64,000 nucleotides of DNA, taken from contig NZ_QYAB01000001.1 in assembly GCF_016758175.1 (NCBI RefSeq), positions 549,256-613,255 on the forward strand, given 5' to 3'. Below the pieces are notes generated by a model. It was not told where the DNA came from, ran no database searches, and saw only the letters and a program-made list of their open reading frames with translations. The translations under genes and the position numbers were made by a program. The DNA is from Leucobacter zeae (lineage in GTDB: Bacteria; Actinomycetota; Actinomycetes; Actinomycetales; Microbacteriaceae). Positions 23,268 through 32,097 of this stretch are shown here, one piece after another. Numbering within the stretch: position 1 is the first letter of the stretch; each line of letters opens with the position of its first letter.

Positions 23268-24404
23268 ATGAACGAGGAACTGAAGCGGCGGATCGGGGAG
23301 CGCCGCGCCGCGGTCGACGGCGAGCTGATCGCCCTGTCGAATGCGCTGCACGCCGATCCCGAGCTCGGGTGGCAGGAGCACCGCTCCTCCGCAGCCGTCG
23401 CGGACCTGCTCGCAGCGCACGGCTTCGCGATCGAGCAGCCCTACCTCGGCCTCGAGACCGCATTCCGCGCGGTGTGCAACCCGGGCGCCGGGTTCACCGT
23501 CGGGTTCCTCGCGGAGTACGACGCCCTGCCGGGGCTCGGGCACGCCTGCGGCCACAACCTCATCTCGGCGATGTCGGCCGGAGGCGCGATCGGCCTCTCC
23601 GAGGTCGCGCGCGAGGCCGGGATCACGGTCGAGGTCATCGGCACCCCGGCCGAAGAGGGGTACGGCGGCAAGATCGAGCTGCTCGAGCGCGGTGCATTCA
23701 CCGAGCTCGACTTCGCGCTCATGGCGCACCCGGCGCCCGTCGACGTCGCCGAGGCCGAGCCCTTCGCGGTGGCGCACTGGCACATCCAGTACGACGGCAG
23801 GGCGGCGCACGCCGCCGCCTACCCCGAGCGCGGGGTCAACGCGAACGACGCGTTCATCATCGCGCAGACCGCGATCGCGCTGCTCCGCCAGCAGCTGCCG
23901 AAGAGCGTGCGCGTGCACGGCGTGCAGACGCGCGGCGGCGAGGCTCCCAACGCGATCCCCGAGCGGACCGAGGGGCGCTGGTACGTGCGCGCGGAGACCA
24001 CCGAGCAACTGCTCGAACTCGAGCAGCGCGTGCTGAAGTGCTTCGAGGCGGGCGCGCTCGCCACCGGCGCGAAGCTGACGGTGACCCCCGAGGGCGGGCG
24101 CTACTCCGAGATGCGCACCGACCTCGAGGCGCAGGAGCTCTACCGGGCGAACGCGATCCGGCTCGGGCGCGACTTCGACGTCGACCCCGTCGCGGCCACC
24201 ATGAACCGTGCCTCGACCGACATGGGCAACGTCTCGCTGATCGTGAACGCGATCCACCCATACATCGGCGTCGGGGGCGACGCCAGCAACCACCAGCCCG
24301 CATTCGCCGACGCCTGCGTCGGCGCGGTCGCGGAGCAGACGCTCCGCGACGGAGCCACCGCGCTCGCATGGACCGCGCTCGACGTAGCGCTCGGCCGCTC
24401 CTAA
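23268..24404 (+). CDS. M20-family amidohydrolase/peptidase (AbgB/M20D-like)
   Basis: The 378-residue zinc hydrolase contains the metal-site motif GHACGHNLISAM, the catalytic-Glu segment GTPAEEGYGGK, HYDG-like dimerisation segment (HIQYDGRAAHAA) and late His GVGGDASNHQPAF. This organisation matches M20D amidohydrolases that cleave N-acyl amino acids or p-aminobenzoyl-glutamate. It follows DUF1028 by 45 bases with a GGGGGAG-type ribosome-binding site. It probably releases an amino acid or amine from the imported substrate (inference). Confidence 0.9.
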   Translation: MNEELKRRIGERRAAVDGELIALSNALHADPELGWQEHRSSAAVADLLAAHGFAIEQPYLGLETAFRAVCNPGAGFTVGFLAEYDALPGLGHACGHNLISAMSAGGAIGLSEVAREAGITVEVIGTPAEEGYGGKIELLERGAFTELDFALMAHPAPVDVAEAEPFAVAHWHIQYDGRAAHAAAYPERGVNANDAFIIAQTAIALLRQQLPKSVRVHGVQTRGGEAPNAIPERTEGRWYVRAETTEQLLELEQRVLKCFEAGALATGAKLTVTPEGGRYSEMRTDLEAQELYRANAIRLGRDFDVDPVAATMNRASTDMGNVSLIVNAIHPYIGVGGDASNHQPAFADACVGAVAEQTLRDGATALAWTALDVALGRS

Positions 24405-24429
24405 CCCGTACGAACGAAGGAACCCGTCA

Positions 24430-25794
24430 ATGTCGACACCCGCACCCGAGCACGAGATCGCCGATCTCGTCGATAAGAAGAGCCTCCGCAAGAGCGTCGT
24501 CGCCGGATCGATCGGCGTGCTCGTGCACTGGTTCGACTGGGCGGTCTACGCCTACCTCGCCGGCACGCTCGCGGCGGTGTTCTTCCCCGAGGAGAGCAGC
24601 ACGGCCGGCCTGCTCGCGACGTTCGCGGTGTTCGCGGTGTCGTTCCTCGTGCGGCCCCTCGGCGCCATCATCTTCGGGCGGCTGGGCGACCGGCTCGGCC
24701 GGAAGCAGACGCTCTCGATCGTGATCCTGTCCATGGCGATCGCGACACTCGTGCTCGGCGTCCTGCCCGGCTACGACACCATCGGCATCCTCGCGCCGAT
24801 CCTGCTCATCGTCACGCGCGTCGTGCAGGGGCTCGCCGCGGGCGGCGAGTTCGGCAGCGCGGCCGCGTTCCTCGGCGAGTTCTCGCCCGCGAAGCGCCGC
24901 GGTTTCGGCGTCAGCTGGCTCGAGTTCGGCAGCCTGCTCGGCTTCCTGCTCGCCTCGTTCGTCGTCTACCTGCTGAACGTCGTGTTCGATCCGCAGCAGA
25001 TCGTCGACTGGGCGTGGCGCATCCCGTTCCTCATCACGGTGCCGCTCGGCTTCATCGGCCTCTACATCCGCCGCAAGATCGAGGACACCCCCGAGTTCGA
25101 GAAGCTGCAGGAGCTCGAGACGGTCTCGCACGCGCCGGTCAAGGAGGTGTTCCAGCGCAACTTCAAGGAGTTCATCCAGACCTGCGGCATGGAGATCTTC
25201 ATGAACGTGACCTTCTACGTCGTGCTGGTCTACCTGCTGACCTACCAGGAGGTCTACATCGGGATGGACGCCGGTCGAGCGGCGCTGCTGTCGACCCTCG
25301 CCTCGGCGCTCGGCCTCATCATCGTGCCGCTCGCGGGCATCGCCTCCGACCGCTTCGGCCGCAAGCCCGTGCTGATGACCGCGGCGATCGCGCAGACGGT
25401 GCTCTCCGTGCCGCTGTTCATGCTCATGAGCAGGGGCGACGCGACCTCCGCGTTCATCTCGACGCTGGGGCTCGCGCTGATCCTCGCCATCGTGCTCGGC
25501 ACCCACGCCGTCACCGTCGTCGAGCTGTTCCCCACGCGCACCCGCCAGACCGGGCTCTCGATCGCCTACGCCGTCACGGCAGCCCTCTTCGCCGGCACCG
25601 CGCCGTACGTGCTGACCTGGCTGCTCGATGCGACCGGCAACATGCTCGTGCCGGGCTGGTTCCTGCTCGCCGTCGGCGTCGTGGGGATCATCACGGTCGT
25701 GAGCATCCCCGAGACCCGCGGCACGTCGCTCATCAAGCCGCAGGACCTCGAGACCGCGACCGTCGAGCTTCCCGACGCGCTGCGCGACCGCTGA
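24430..25794 (+). CDS. MFS transporter, MHS type
   Basis: This 454-residue symporter has the first-helix motif VHWFDWAVYAYLAGTLA, FGRLGDRLGRKQTL and VVQGLAAGGEFGSAAAFLGE, as in metabolite:H+ symporters for dicarboxylates, betaines and ectoine-like solutes. It follows the M20 gene by 25 bases and is probably the substrate importer of this operon. It is a different subgroup from the carrier at 14177, since the sequences differ throughout. Confidence 0.9.
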   Translation: MSTPAPEHEIADLVDKKSLRKSVVAGSIGVLVHWFDWAVYAYLAGTLAAVFFPEESSTAGLLATFAVFAVSFLVRPLGAIIFGRLGDRLGRKQTLSIVILSMAIATLVLGVLPGYDTIGILAPILLIVTRVVQGLAAGGEFGSAAAFLGEFSPAKRRGFGVSWLEFGSLLGFLLASFVVYLLNVVFDPQQIVDWAWRIPFLITVPLGFIGLYIRRKIEDTPEFEKLQELETVSHAPVKEVFQRNFKEFIQTCGMEIFMNVTFYVVLVYLLTYQEVYIGMDAGRAALLSTLASALGLIIVPLAGIASDRFGRKPVLMTAAIAQTVLSVPLFMLMSRGDATSAFISTLGLALILAIVLGTHAVTVVELFPTRTRQTGLSIAYAVTAALFAGTAPYVLTWLLDATGNMLVPGWFLLAVGVVGIITVVSIPETRGTSLIKPQDLETATVELPDALRDR

Positions 25795-25836
25795 CACCGC
25801 GCGGCTCCGCGCCCGACCGACCGACTGGAGAAGACC

Positions 25837-27327
25837 ATGCCCCGCAGCCACGAAGACTGGCGAGCCGCCGCAGCGGCGCTCGTGTTCGACGGACGACCGG
25901 TGATCGGCGGCGCGCGCGTCGCCGCCGCATCCGGACGCACGATCGAGAAGACCAACCCGGCGACGGGCGAGGTGCTCTCGCAGATCCACGACTGCGACGA
26001 GACCGACGTCGACGCCGCCGTCGCGGCCGCTCGGGCGGCCTTCGAGGCGGGGGAGTGGTCGCGGGCGGGGGCCGGTTTCCGTCGTGAGCGGCTGCTCGAG
26101 TTCGCGCGCTTGATGGAGGCGCGGGCCGACGAGTTCGCCCTCTACGACACGCTCGACATGGGCAAGCCGGTGCGGGAGTCGCGGGCGATCGACGCCCCGG
26201 GGTCGGCCGCCCTCTACCGCTTCTACGGCGAGGCGATCGAGAAGGCGGAGGATCTGATCCCCGTCACCCCGCCCGGATCCACCGCGCTCGTGACCCGCGA
26301 GCCGCTCGGTGTCATCGGTGTCATCGTCGCCTGGAACTACCCGCTCGAGATCGCCACCTGGAAGCTCGCGCCTGCGCTCGCCGCGGGCAACACGGTCGTC
26401 GTGAAGCCGCCGGTCGAGGCGTCGCACTCGACCCTGCTGCTCGCCGAGGTCGCGCTCGAGGCGGGCATCCCGGCGGGCGTGCTCAACGTCGTCACAGGCC
26501 GAGGGTCGGTCGCGGGCAAGGCGCTCGCGCTGCACGAGGACGTCGACATGCTCGCCTTCACCGGCTCGACCGAGGTGGCCAAGCAGCTGCAGCAGTACGC
26601 CGGCCAGTCGAACATGAAGCGGCTCGCGCTCGAAGCCGGCGGCAAGAGTGCGAACCTGATCTTCGCCGATTGCGACGACCTGAAGCTCGCGGCCGAGAAG
26701 GCGGCGTTCGGCAGCTTCTACAACCAGGGCGAGGTCTGCTCGGCGAACTCGCGCATCTTCGTGGAGCGCTCGGTCTACGCGGAGTTCCTCGGACTGTACG
26801 CCGAGGCCGCGGCGGCCTACGCGCCGGGCGACCCGCTGGATCCCGCGACCGGCACGGGCTCGCTCGTCTCCGAGAAGCACGCCGACTCGGTGTGGGCGAC
26901 CATCGAGAACGCGCGGCGCGACGGCACGATCGTCGCGGGCGGCACGCGGCCCGAGATCAACGGGTCGCGGGCGTTCATCGCGCCGACGATCGTGACCGAC
27001 GTCGCGCCCGATCACGAGGTGCACACGCGCGAGATCTTCGGTCCCGTCGCCGTCGTCACGCCGTTCGACACCGAGGAGGAGGCGATCGCGCGCGCCAACG
27101 AGACGCCGTACGGGCTCGCGGCCTCGCTGTGGACGGGGTCGCTCGCCCGCGCGCATCGCGTCTCGTCTCGGCTCGTGGCCGGCACCGTGTCGGTGAACAC
27201 GGTCGACGCGCTCGGCTTCACGACGCCCTTCGGCGGCTTCAAGCAGTCGGGCTTCGGCCGCGACCTCTCGGTGCACGCCCTCGAGAACTACACGGACTAC
27301 AAGACGACCTGGATGCAGTGGGGCTGA
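25837..27327 (+). CDS. NAD(P)-dependent aldehyde dehydrogenase
   Basis: The 496-residue enzyme oxidises an aldehyde to the acid. Seen are IVAWNYPLEIATWKLAPALA, the cofactor loop FTGSTEVAK, the general base LEAGGKSAN, and the catalytic thiol NQGEVCSANSR. It resembles the gamma-aminobutyraldehyde/betaine aldehyde class. GGAGAAG precedes ATG 25837. It is last of the five-gene run from ridA and ends just before a hairpin repeat (27376), which could terminate the transcript. Confidence 0.92.
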   Translation: MPRSHEDWRAAAAALVFDGRPVIGGARVAAASGRTIEKTNPATGEVLSQIHDCDETDVDAAVAAARAAFEAGEWSRAGAGFRRERLLEFARLMEARADEFALYDTLDMGKPVRESRAIDAPGSAALYRFYGEAIEKAEDLIPVTPPGSTALVTREPLGVIGVIVAWNYPLEIATWKLAPALAAGNTVVVKPPVEASHSTLLLAEVALEAGIPAGVLNVVTGRGSVAGKALALHEDVDMLAFTGSTEVAKQLQQYAGQSNMKRLALEAGGKSANLIFADCDDLKLAAEKAAFGSFYNQGEVCSANSRIFVERSVYAEFLGLYAEAAAAYAPGDPLDPATGTGSLVSEKHADSVWATIENARRDGTIVAGGTRPEINGSRAFIAPTIVTDVAPDHEVHTREIFGPVAVVTPFDTEEEAIARANETPYGLAASLWTGSLARAHRVSSRLVAGTVSVNTVDALGFTTPFGGFKQSGFGRDLSVHALENYTDYKTTWMQWG

Positions 27328-27375
27328 CCGCGCGTCTCGCCCGCACCGCGCTCGCGTCTCGCCCGCACCTGAGGA

Positions 27376-27432
27376 ATCCGGGTCACTTCGGGGGCGTGTT
27401 GACACCCGACACACCCCCAAAGTGACCCGGAT
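27376..27432. repeat. Long inverted-repeat hairpin, copy 1
   Basis: ATCCGGGTCACTT on the left and AAGTGACCCGGAT on the right form the base; the inner GGGGG/CCCCC and GTGT/ACAC blocks continue the arms with two mismatches. It is the least perfect of three copies (others 30691-30747 and 32017-32079). It lies 48 bases after the aldehyde dehydrogenase stop. Confidence 0.85.
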
Positions 27433-27514
27433 CCCGGATCCCGGATCCCGGATCCCGGACCTTGGATCGCGGATCGCGGATCCCGGATCGCGGATCGCGG
27501 ATCGCGGATCCCGC
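27431..27514. repeat. Heptamer tandem repeat (ATCCCGG/ATCGCGG, 12 units)
   Basis: Twelve 7-bp units follow the right arm of hairpin copy 1 without a gap. Ten of them read ATCCCGG or ATCGCGG; one is ACCTTGG and the last ATCCCGC. They end 40 bases before the NCS1 permease start and could affect its promoter spacing by slippage. Confidence 0.85.
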
Positions 27515-27554
27515 CCCGCACCACCCTCGCACGATCGATGACGATTGGACCGAT

Positions 27555-28955
27555 ATGCCGGAGTACCCGAACCTGACGACCTCGACGACCAAGATCGTCA
27601 CCTTCGAACGCCGGCACATCAGGCCGATCCCGGACGACGAACGCCACGGCACCAGGCGGGGGCTCTTCTTCGTCTGGTTGGGCATCAACATGCTGCCGCT
27701 GACCGTCGTCACCGGCGCCCTCGGCCCGTCGCTCTTCGGGCTGTCGCTCGGCTGGACGATCCTCGCCGTCGTGATCGGCAACGTGGTGGGCGGACTCGGC
27801 GCGGCGCTGCACGCCTCGCAGGGGCCGCAGCTCGGGATCCCCCAGATGCTGCAGGCACGCGGGCAGTTCGGGTACTACGGGGGCAGTCTGCTCGCGCTCA
27901 TCGCCCTCGTCATGTTCCTGGGCTTCTTCGCCTCGAACCTCGTCGTGGCCGCGCAGAGCTTCGCCGCAGTGTTCGGCGGAGAGGACCTGAACGGCGCGAT
28001 CGTCGTCTGCGCCCTCGTGGCGCTCGCCGTCGCGATCTTCGGCTACGACCTCGTGCGCAAGCTCATGGCGGTGTTCTCGGTGGTGATCGGCGCGCTCGTG
28101 CTGATCTCGATCGTGATCGCGGTCGCGAACCCCGTCACGTTCGTGCCGCACGCCGACCTCGGCTACAACACGGCCGGCTTCTTCGGCATGCTCGCGATCG
28201 GCGTCACCTGGCAGCTCGCGTACGCGCCGTACGTCTCCGACTACTCCCGCTACCTGCCTCGCGAGGGCGGCGCGAAGCAGGCGTTCTGGGCGACCTATTC
28301 CGGTCTCGTGCTCGGCACGGTGCTCGTGATGATCCTCGGTGCGCTCGTGGGGCTCACGACGCAGGACGGCGACGCGATGGCGGCGCTGGGCGCACTCCTC
28401 GGCGGCTTCGGCCCGGTCGTGCTGTTCGCGTTCGGCGTGGCCTCGGCCATCATGAACTCCTCGAACATCTACTCGGGCGTCATGTGCTCGCTGACGGTGC
28501 TCGAGACGATCTCGTCGCGCATCAGCATCAACACGTCCAAGCGCGTCGTCATGACCGTCGTCTACGCGCTGCTCGCGATGGCGGGCGCCCTGCTCGGCAA
28601 GGACGACTTCCTGGTCATCTTCGGCGACTTCGTGACGATCCTGCTCTACGTGCTCATCCCCTGGTCGGCGATCAACCTGGTCGACTACTTCATCCTGCGC
28701 AAGGGGCACTACGCCGTCGACGACATGTTCCGCCGCGACGGGGGCGTCTACGGGCGCTGGGACGGGATCGGCCTCGTGGCCTACCTCATCGGCATGCTCG
28801 TGCAGATCCCGTTCATGGTCACGAACATGTACACCGGGCCGCTCGCCGCGCCGCTCGGGTTCGTCGACGTCGCGTGGATCGTCGGCTTCATCGTCCCCGC
28901 CGTCGTCTACGGCCTCTGGAAGCGCGCGGCGATCGCCCGGGGAGCGGCGCAGTGA
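27555..28955 (+). CDS. NCS1-family permease (cytosine/purine/hydantoin type)
   Basis: The 466-residue membrane protein has about twelve hydrophobic segments and NCS1 features: N-terminal RRHIRPIPDDERHGTRRGLFFVWLGINMLP, GPQLGIPQMLQARGQFG, and YVSDYSRYLPREGG. The family imports nucleobases, hydantoins, allantoin and related ring compounds with Na+ or H+. The next gene overlaps it by 4 bases, so permease and amidohydrolase form one unit. The ring-type substrate inference comes from the family only. Confidence 0.88.
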   Translation: MPEYPNLTTSTTKIVTFERRHIRPIPDDERHGTRRGLFFVWLGINMLPLTVVTGALGPSLFGLSLGWTILAVVIGNVVGGLGAALHASQGPQLGIPQMLQARGQFGYYGGSLLALIALVMFLGFFASNLVVAAQSFAAVFGGEDLNGAIVVCALVALAVAIFGYDLVRKLMAVFSVVIGALVLISIVIAVANPVTFVPHADLGYNTAGFFGMLAIGVTWQLAYAPYVSDYSRYLPREGGAKQAFWATYSGLVLGTVLVMILGALVGLTTQDGDAMAALGALLGGFGPVVLFAFGVASAIMNSSNIYSGVMCSLTVLETISSRISINTSKRVVMTVVYALLAMAGALLGKDDFLVIFGDFVTILLYVLIPWSAINLVDYFILRKGHYAVDDMFRRDGGVYGRWDGIGLVAYLIGMLVQIPFMVTNMYTGPLAAPLGFVDVAWIVGFIVPAVVYGLWKRAAIARGAAQ

Positions 28956-30643
28956 GTCGCGCGGCGACGGCCCCTGAGCTCGTCGTCACGGGGGCCCAGC
29001 TCTGGTCGCCTGCGCGCAGCGCCGCGACGGCCGTCGCGATCTCGGGCGGCAGGATCTCGGCCGTGGGCGGCGACGCCGAGGTGCTCGCCCTCGCGGGGCC
29101 CGAGACCGAGCGGATCGATGCCGGCGGAGGCGCCCTGCTGCCCGGGTTCCACGACGGTCACATCCACGCCCAGGCCGGCGGCCTCGGGCTGCTCGGCTGC
29201 GACCTCGACGCCGCGCACTCGCTCGAGGGGTACGCCGAGCTGATCGGGGCCTACGCCGCCCGGCACGACGGCGAGTGGGTCGTCGGATCCGGGTGGTTCG
29301 GCGACGTCTTCCCCGGAGGCTTCCCGACCCGCGACCTGCTCGACCGCATCGTCCCCGATCGCCCCGCCGTATTCACGAGCCACGACGCGCACGGCGTGTG
29401 GGTGAACTCGGCGGCTCTCGGGCTCGCCGGGATCGACGCGGGCACGCCCGACCCGCCTGCCGGCCGCATCGTGCGCGACTCCGCGGGCGCGGCCACCGGG
29501 ATGCTCCTCGATTCGGCCGGGGAGCTCGTGACCTCGCTGATCCCGCCGCACCGCCCGGAGGACCTGCGCGCGGCGCTGCTCACGGCCCAGCAGCACCTCT
29601 TCGGACTCGGAGTGACGGCCTGGCACGATGCGATCCTCGGCGCGTACCTGACGCTCCCGGACTGCCTGCCCGCCTACCGGGCGCTGCTCGGCTCCGGTGA
29701 GCTGCGGGCGCGGGTGACGGGATCGCTCTGGTGGCCGCCGGCGGCGGGCCCCGAACGGCTCCCCGAGATCCTGGATCGGATCACCGCGGCCCGCGACGCC
29801 GGGTTCGCCGTGCGCAGCGTCAAGATCATGCAGGACGGCATCTGCGAGAACTGCACCGCGGCGCTCATCGAGCCGTACACGGGCGTGCACCCCGCCGTGC
29901 GCGGCGACTCGGTGATCGGCTCGGAGGATCTGCGCGCGATCGTCGCCGGCCTCGATGCCGCCGGGATCGCCGTGCACTTCCACGGCGTGGGGGACCGGGC
30001 CGTGCGGGAGTGCCTCGACGCCGTCGAGCACGCGCGTGCGGTGAACGGCGCCGTCTCCTGGGCCGGCGGGTGCTCCGGGGGCGCCGACGCCGGACCGGGC
30101 CCGAGGCACCAGATCGCCCACCTCGACGTGGTCGACCCCGCGGACTTCGCGCGGTTCGCCGAGCTCGGCGTCTCGGCGAACCTCCAGCCGCTCTGGGCGC
30201 GCGACGATCAGGAGATCCTCGAGCGGAAGTTCCCGCTCATCGGCCCGGAGCGGGCGCGCTTCCACTTCCCGTTCGGCTCTCTGCGCGCCGCGGGAGCGCA
30301 CCTCGCGATGGGGAGCGATTGGCCCGTGACGAGTCCCGACCCGCTCTGGGGCCTGCACACGGCGTGCACCCGCACGGCGCCCGCGGCCGACCCCCACGCG
30401 CTGAATCCCGAATCCGCGGTGCCCGCTCAGCCCGAGCAGCGGCTCGGCGTCGAGGACGCGATCCGGGCCTACACGCTGGGATCGGCCGAGACCTCGGGGC
30501 TCGCCGCCGATATTGGCTCGATCGAGGTCGGGAAGCTCGCCGACCTCGTGCTGCTGACCGGCCCGATCGGCGCCGCAGACGACTTCGATCGGGTGCGCGT
30601 GGCCCGCACCCTGCTCGGCGGCGAGACGGTGTACGCCGCCTGA
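28952..30643 (+). CDS. Amidohydrolase family 3 protein (YtcJ-like)
   Basis: This 563-residue TIM-barrel metal hydrolase has the metal motif GFHDGHIHAQAGG, SHDAHGVWVNSAAL, the middle Lys/His segments VKIMQDGI and HFHGVGDRAVREC, and MGSDWPVTSPDP near the end, as in YtcJ and N-substituted formamide deformylase-like enzymes. GTG 28952 overlaps the permease stop (GTGA). Together they suggest uptake then hydrolysis of a cyclic or acyl amide. A hairpin repeat (30691) follows its stop by 47 bases. Confidence 0.87.
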   Translation: MSRAATAPELVVTGAQLWSPARSAATAVAISGGRISAVGGDAEVLALAGPETERIDAGGGALLPGFHDGHIHAQAGGLGLLGCDLDAAHSLEGYAELIGAYAARHDGEWVVGSGWFGDVFPGGFPTRDLLDRIVPDRPAVFTSHDAHGVWVNSAALGLAGIDAGTPDPPAGRIVRDSAGAATGMLLDSAGELVTSLIPPHRPEDLRAALLTAQQHLFGLGVTAWHDAILGAYLTLPDCLPAYRALLGSGELRARVTGSLWWPPAAGPERLPEILDRITAARDAGFAVRSVKIMQDGICENCTAALIEPYTGVHPAVRGDSVIGSEDLRAIVAGLDAAGIAVHFHGVGDRAVRECLDAVEHARAVNGAVSWAGGCSGGADAGPGPRHQIAHLDVVDPADFARFAELGVSANLQPLWARDDQEILERKFPLIGPERARFHFPFGSLRAAGAHLAMGSDWPVTSPDPLWGLHTACTRTAPAADPHALNPESAVPAQPEQRLGVEDAIRAYTLGSAETSGLAADIGSIEVGKLADLVLLTGPIGAADDFDRVRVARTLLGGETVYAA

Positions 30644-30690
30644 CGCTGCGTGCGTGCGCTTGTGCTTGCGCGTGCACCCGTCCCAGCTGA

Positions 30691-30747
30691 ATCGGGGTCA
30701 CTTTGGGGGTGTGTTTGGCGTCAACACACCCCCAAAGTGACCCCGAT
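30691..30747. repeat. Long inverted-repeat hairpin, copy 2 (perfect 25-bp arms)
   Basis: The left arm (30691-30715, beginning ATCGGGGTCACTTTGGGGG) and the right arm (30723-30747) are exact complements around a 7-base loop. Compared with copies 1 and 3, the fourth and its paired base are both exchanged (CCGG to CGGG on one side, CCGG to CCCG on the other), a compensatory change. The DNA before it is a TGCGTGCGCTTG-like imperfect repeat (30651-30678). Confidence 0.9.
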
Positions 30748-30882
30748 CGCGACGGCGAAGCGCCTCGTGACCCTCCGCGGTACTTCGCTCACAGTGGGGC
30801 TGACGCGGCGGTCACGGGCGACGTGTCCACAGACGGGTCGATGGCGCTCCCGGAGCATCGATGCGTGCGTCACGCTGGATCC

Positions 30883-31818
30883 ATGTCCCGCCGAAAACCC
30901 CTTCCGCTGCCGCCAGGCGCATACAGCGTCGCGGCCATGCGCGCCGCCGGCGCGTCGAAGGACCGGCTGGGGGCGAAGGACATCCGCCGCGCGGGGCGAG
31001 GGATCGTGCTGCACCCCGACTACCGCCAGGATCAGGATGCCTACGCGGCGAAGTGCCTCGCGGTGGCTGCGGCTCTGCCGTCGCAGCGCTTCGTGTCGCG
31101 GAGATCGGCCGCGATCCTGCACGGGATCCCGTGCCCGCAGCCGCCCGGCGGCCGCGTCGAGGTCGGCTCGATCTGGCCGCTGCGGGCCCCTCGACGGGGT
31201 GACGTTCTCGGGCACCGGGTCCGCGACGGCGTCCTCGAGTGGGTCGACGTGCGCGGACTCCGCCTGCCGTCGGTCGAGGACGTCTGGTGCCAGCTCTCCG
31301 CGGTGCTCTCGCCGGTCGCACTCGTGGCCGCGGGGGACGCGCTGATCACCGGGAAGCTGATCGTCAGCAGTGGAGGCCGAAGACGGGCGCCCCAGACGAC
31401 CGGGGACGCGCTCGCAGCCGCGGTGCGGCGCCATCGCGGAGCGGTGGGGGCGACGCGGAGGTCCGAAGCGCTCGAGCTGCTGCGGTCGCCCGTGGATTCA
31501 CCGCCGGAGACCGAGCTCCGGATGCTGATTCGCAGTTCGGGGTTCGCCGAGCCCGAGGTCGCATGCGCTGTACGGGTGGCAGGCAGAGTACTGCACCCCG
31601 ACCTGGGATACCCGGAGTTGAGGATCGCCATCGAGTACCTGGGGAGCTACCACTTCGACGATCGAGTTCGGCAGGGGCGTCACGATGTGCGCCGGGGCGA
31701 ACTACTGAAGGACGCCGGGTGGAACGTGCTCTGGGCGACTGCATACGACCTGCGCGCTCCGGGCGAGTTCCTGCGACGCCTCGCGCGCGCCATCGCGGCG
31801 GCGACGCGCGCCGCCTGA
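30883..31818 (+). CDS. AbiEi-like HTH + DUF559/Vsr-like nuclease-fold protein
   Basis: The 311-residue protein has an N-terminal basic region with IRRAGRGIVLHPDYR and FVSRRSAAILHGIP, like the helix-turn-helix 'transcriptional regulator AbiEi' type antitoxin N-terminus. The C-terminal domain is DUF559/Vsr-like: PETELRMLIRSSGF, HPDLGYPELRIAIEYLG and LKDAGWNVLWATAYDL, with the Asp-Glu pattern of PD-(D/E)xK nucleases. Such proteins are scattered and often multi-copy in Microbacteriaceae; their function is not established. It stands alone, bracketed by hairpin copies 2 and 3, and its codon use is slightly less GC-biased than its neighbours. Confidence 0.75.
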   Translation: MSRRKPLPLPPGAYSVAAMRAAGASKDRLGAKDIRRAGRGIVLHPDYRQDQDAYAAKCLAVAAALPSQRFVSRRSAAILHGIPCPQPPGGRVEVGSIWPLRAPRRGDVLGHRVRDGVLEWVDVRGLRLPSVEDVWCQLSAVLSPVALVAAGDALITGKLIVSSGGRRRAPQTTGDALAAAVRRHRGAVGATRRSEALELLRSPVDSPPETELRMLIRSSGFAEPEVACAVRVAGRVLHPDLGYPELRIAIEYLGSYHFDDRVRQGRHDVRRGELLKDAGWNVLWATAYDLRAPGEFLRRLARAIAAATRAA

Positions 31819-31895
31819 GCGACCAGCCGCGCGGGGCCCGTGCGCGCTCACCGGTCGGACTGCGCCAGGTGCGCATCCGCTGTTGGCCGTGCTGC

Positions 31896-31998
31896 GCAGC
31901 CCGCAGCTCGCAGTCCGCAGCCCGCAGCCCGCAGCTGCGCAGCCCGCAGCCCGCAGCCCGCGGCCCGCAGCTGCGCAGCCCGCGGCCCGCAGCGCTGC
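31896..31998. repeat. Heptamer tandem repeat (GCAGCCC-like)
   Basis: Roughly a dozen imperfect 7-bp units of GCAGCCC (with GCAGCTC, GCAGTCC, GCGGCCC and GCAGCTGC variants) run up to 20 bases before hairpin copy 3. Unit length equals that of the array beside copy 1, but the sequence is unrelated. Confidence 0.8.
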
Positions 31999-32016
31999 GC
32001 AGCTGCACGCGCACAA

Positions 32017-32079
32017 CGAATCCGGGTCACTTTGGGGGTGTGTTTGACGGAAACACGCCCCCAAAGTGACCCGGATTCG
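32017..32079. repeat. Long inverted-repeat hairpin, copy 3 (29-bp arms)
   Basis: The left arm 32017-32045 and right arm 32051-32079 pair over 29 bp with a single T-G wobble, around the loop GACGG. The base of the stem is extended (CGAATCC/GGATTCG) compared with the other copies. It lies between the convergent nuclease-like and amine oxidase genes. Confidence 0.9.
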
Positions 32080-32097
32080 GATCAGAGCGCCGACGGA

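Noticed and set aside
24427-27420. Very long open frame (997 codons) on the minus strand
   Set aside because: It is an antisense shadow of the MFS and aldehyde dehydrogenase genes; composition is Arg/Asp/Gly-rich with no domain, and the plus-strand frames hold clear families.
27431-31998. Heptamer arrays as a CRISPR array
   Set aside because: Units are 7 bp without unique spacers and no cas gene is near.
27376-32079. Hairpins as ends of an insertion sequence
   Set aside because: No transposase or target-site duplication is visible; the only enclosed gene is nuclease-like, so I report them as a repeat family instead.
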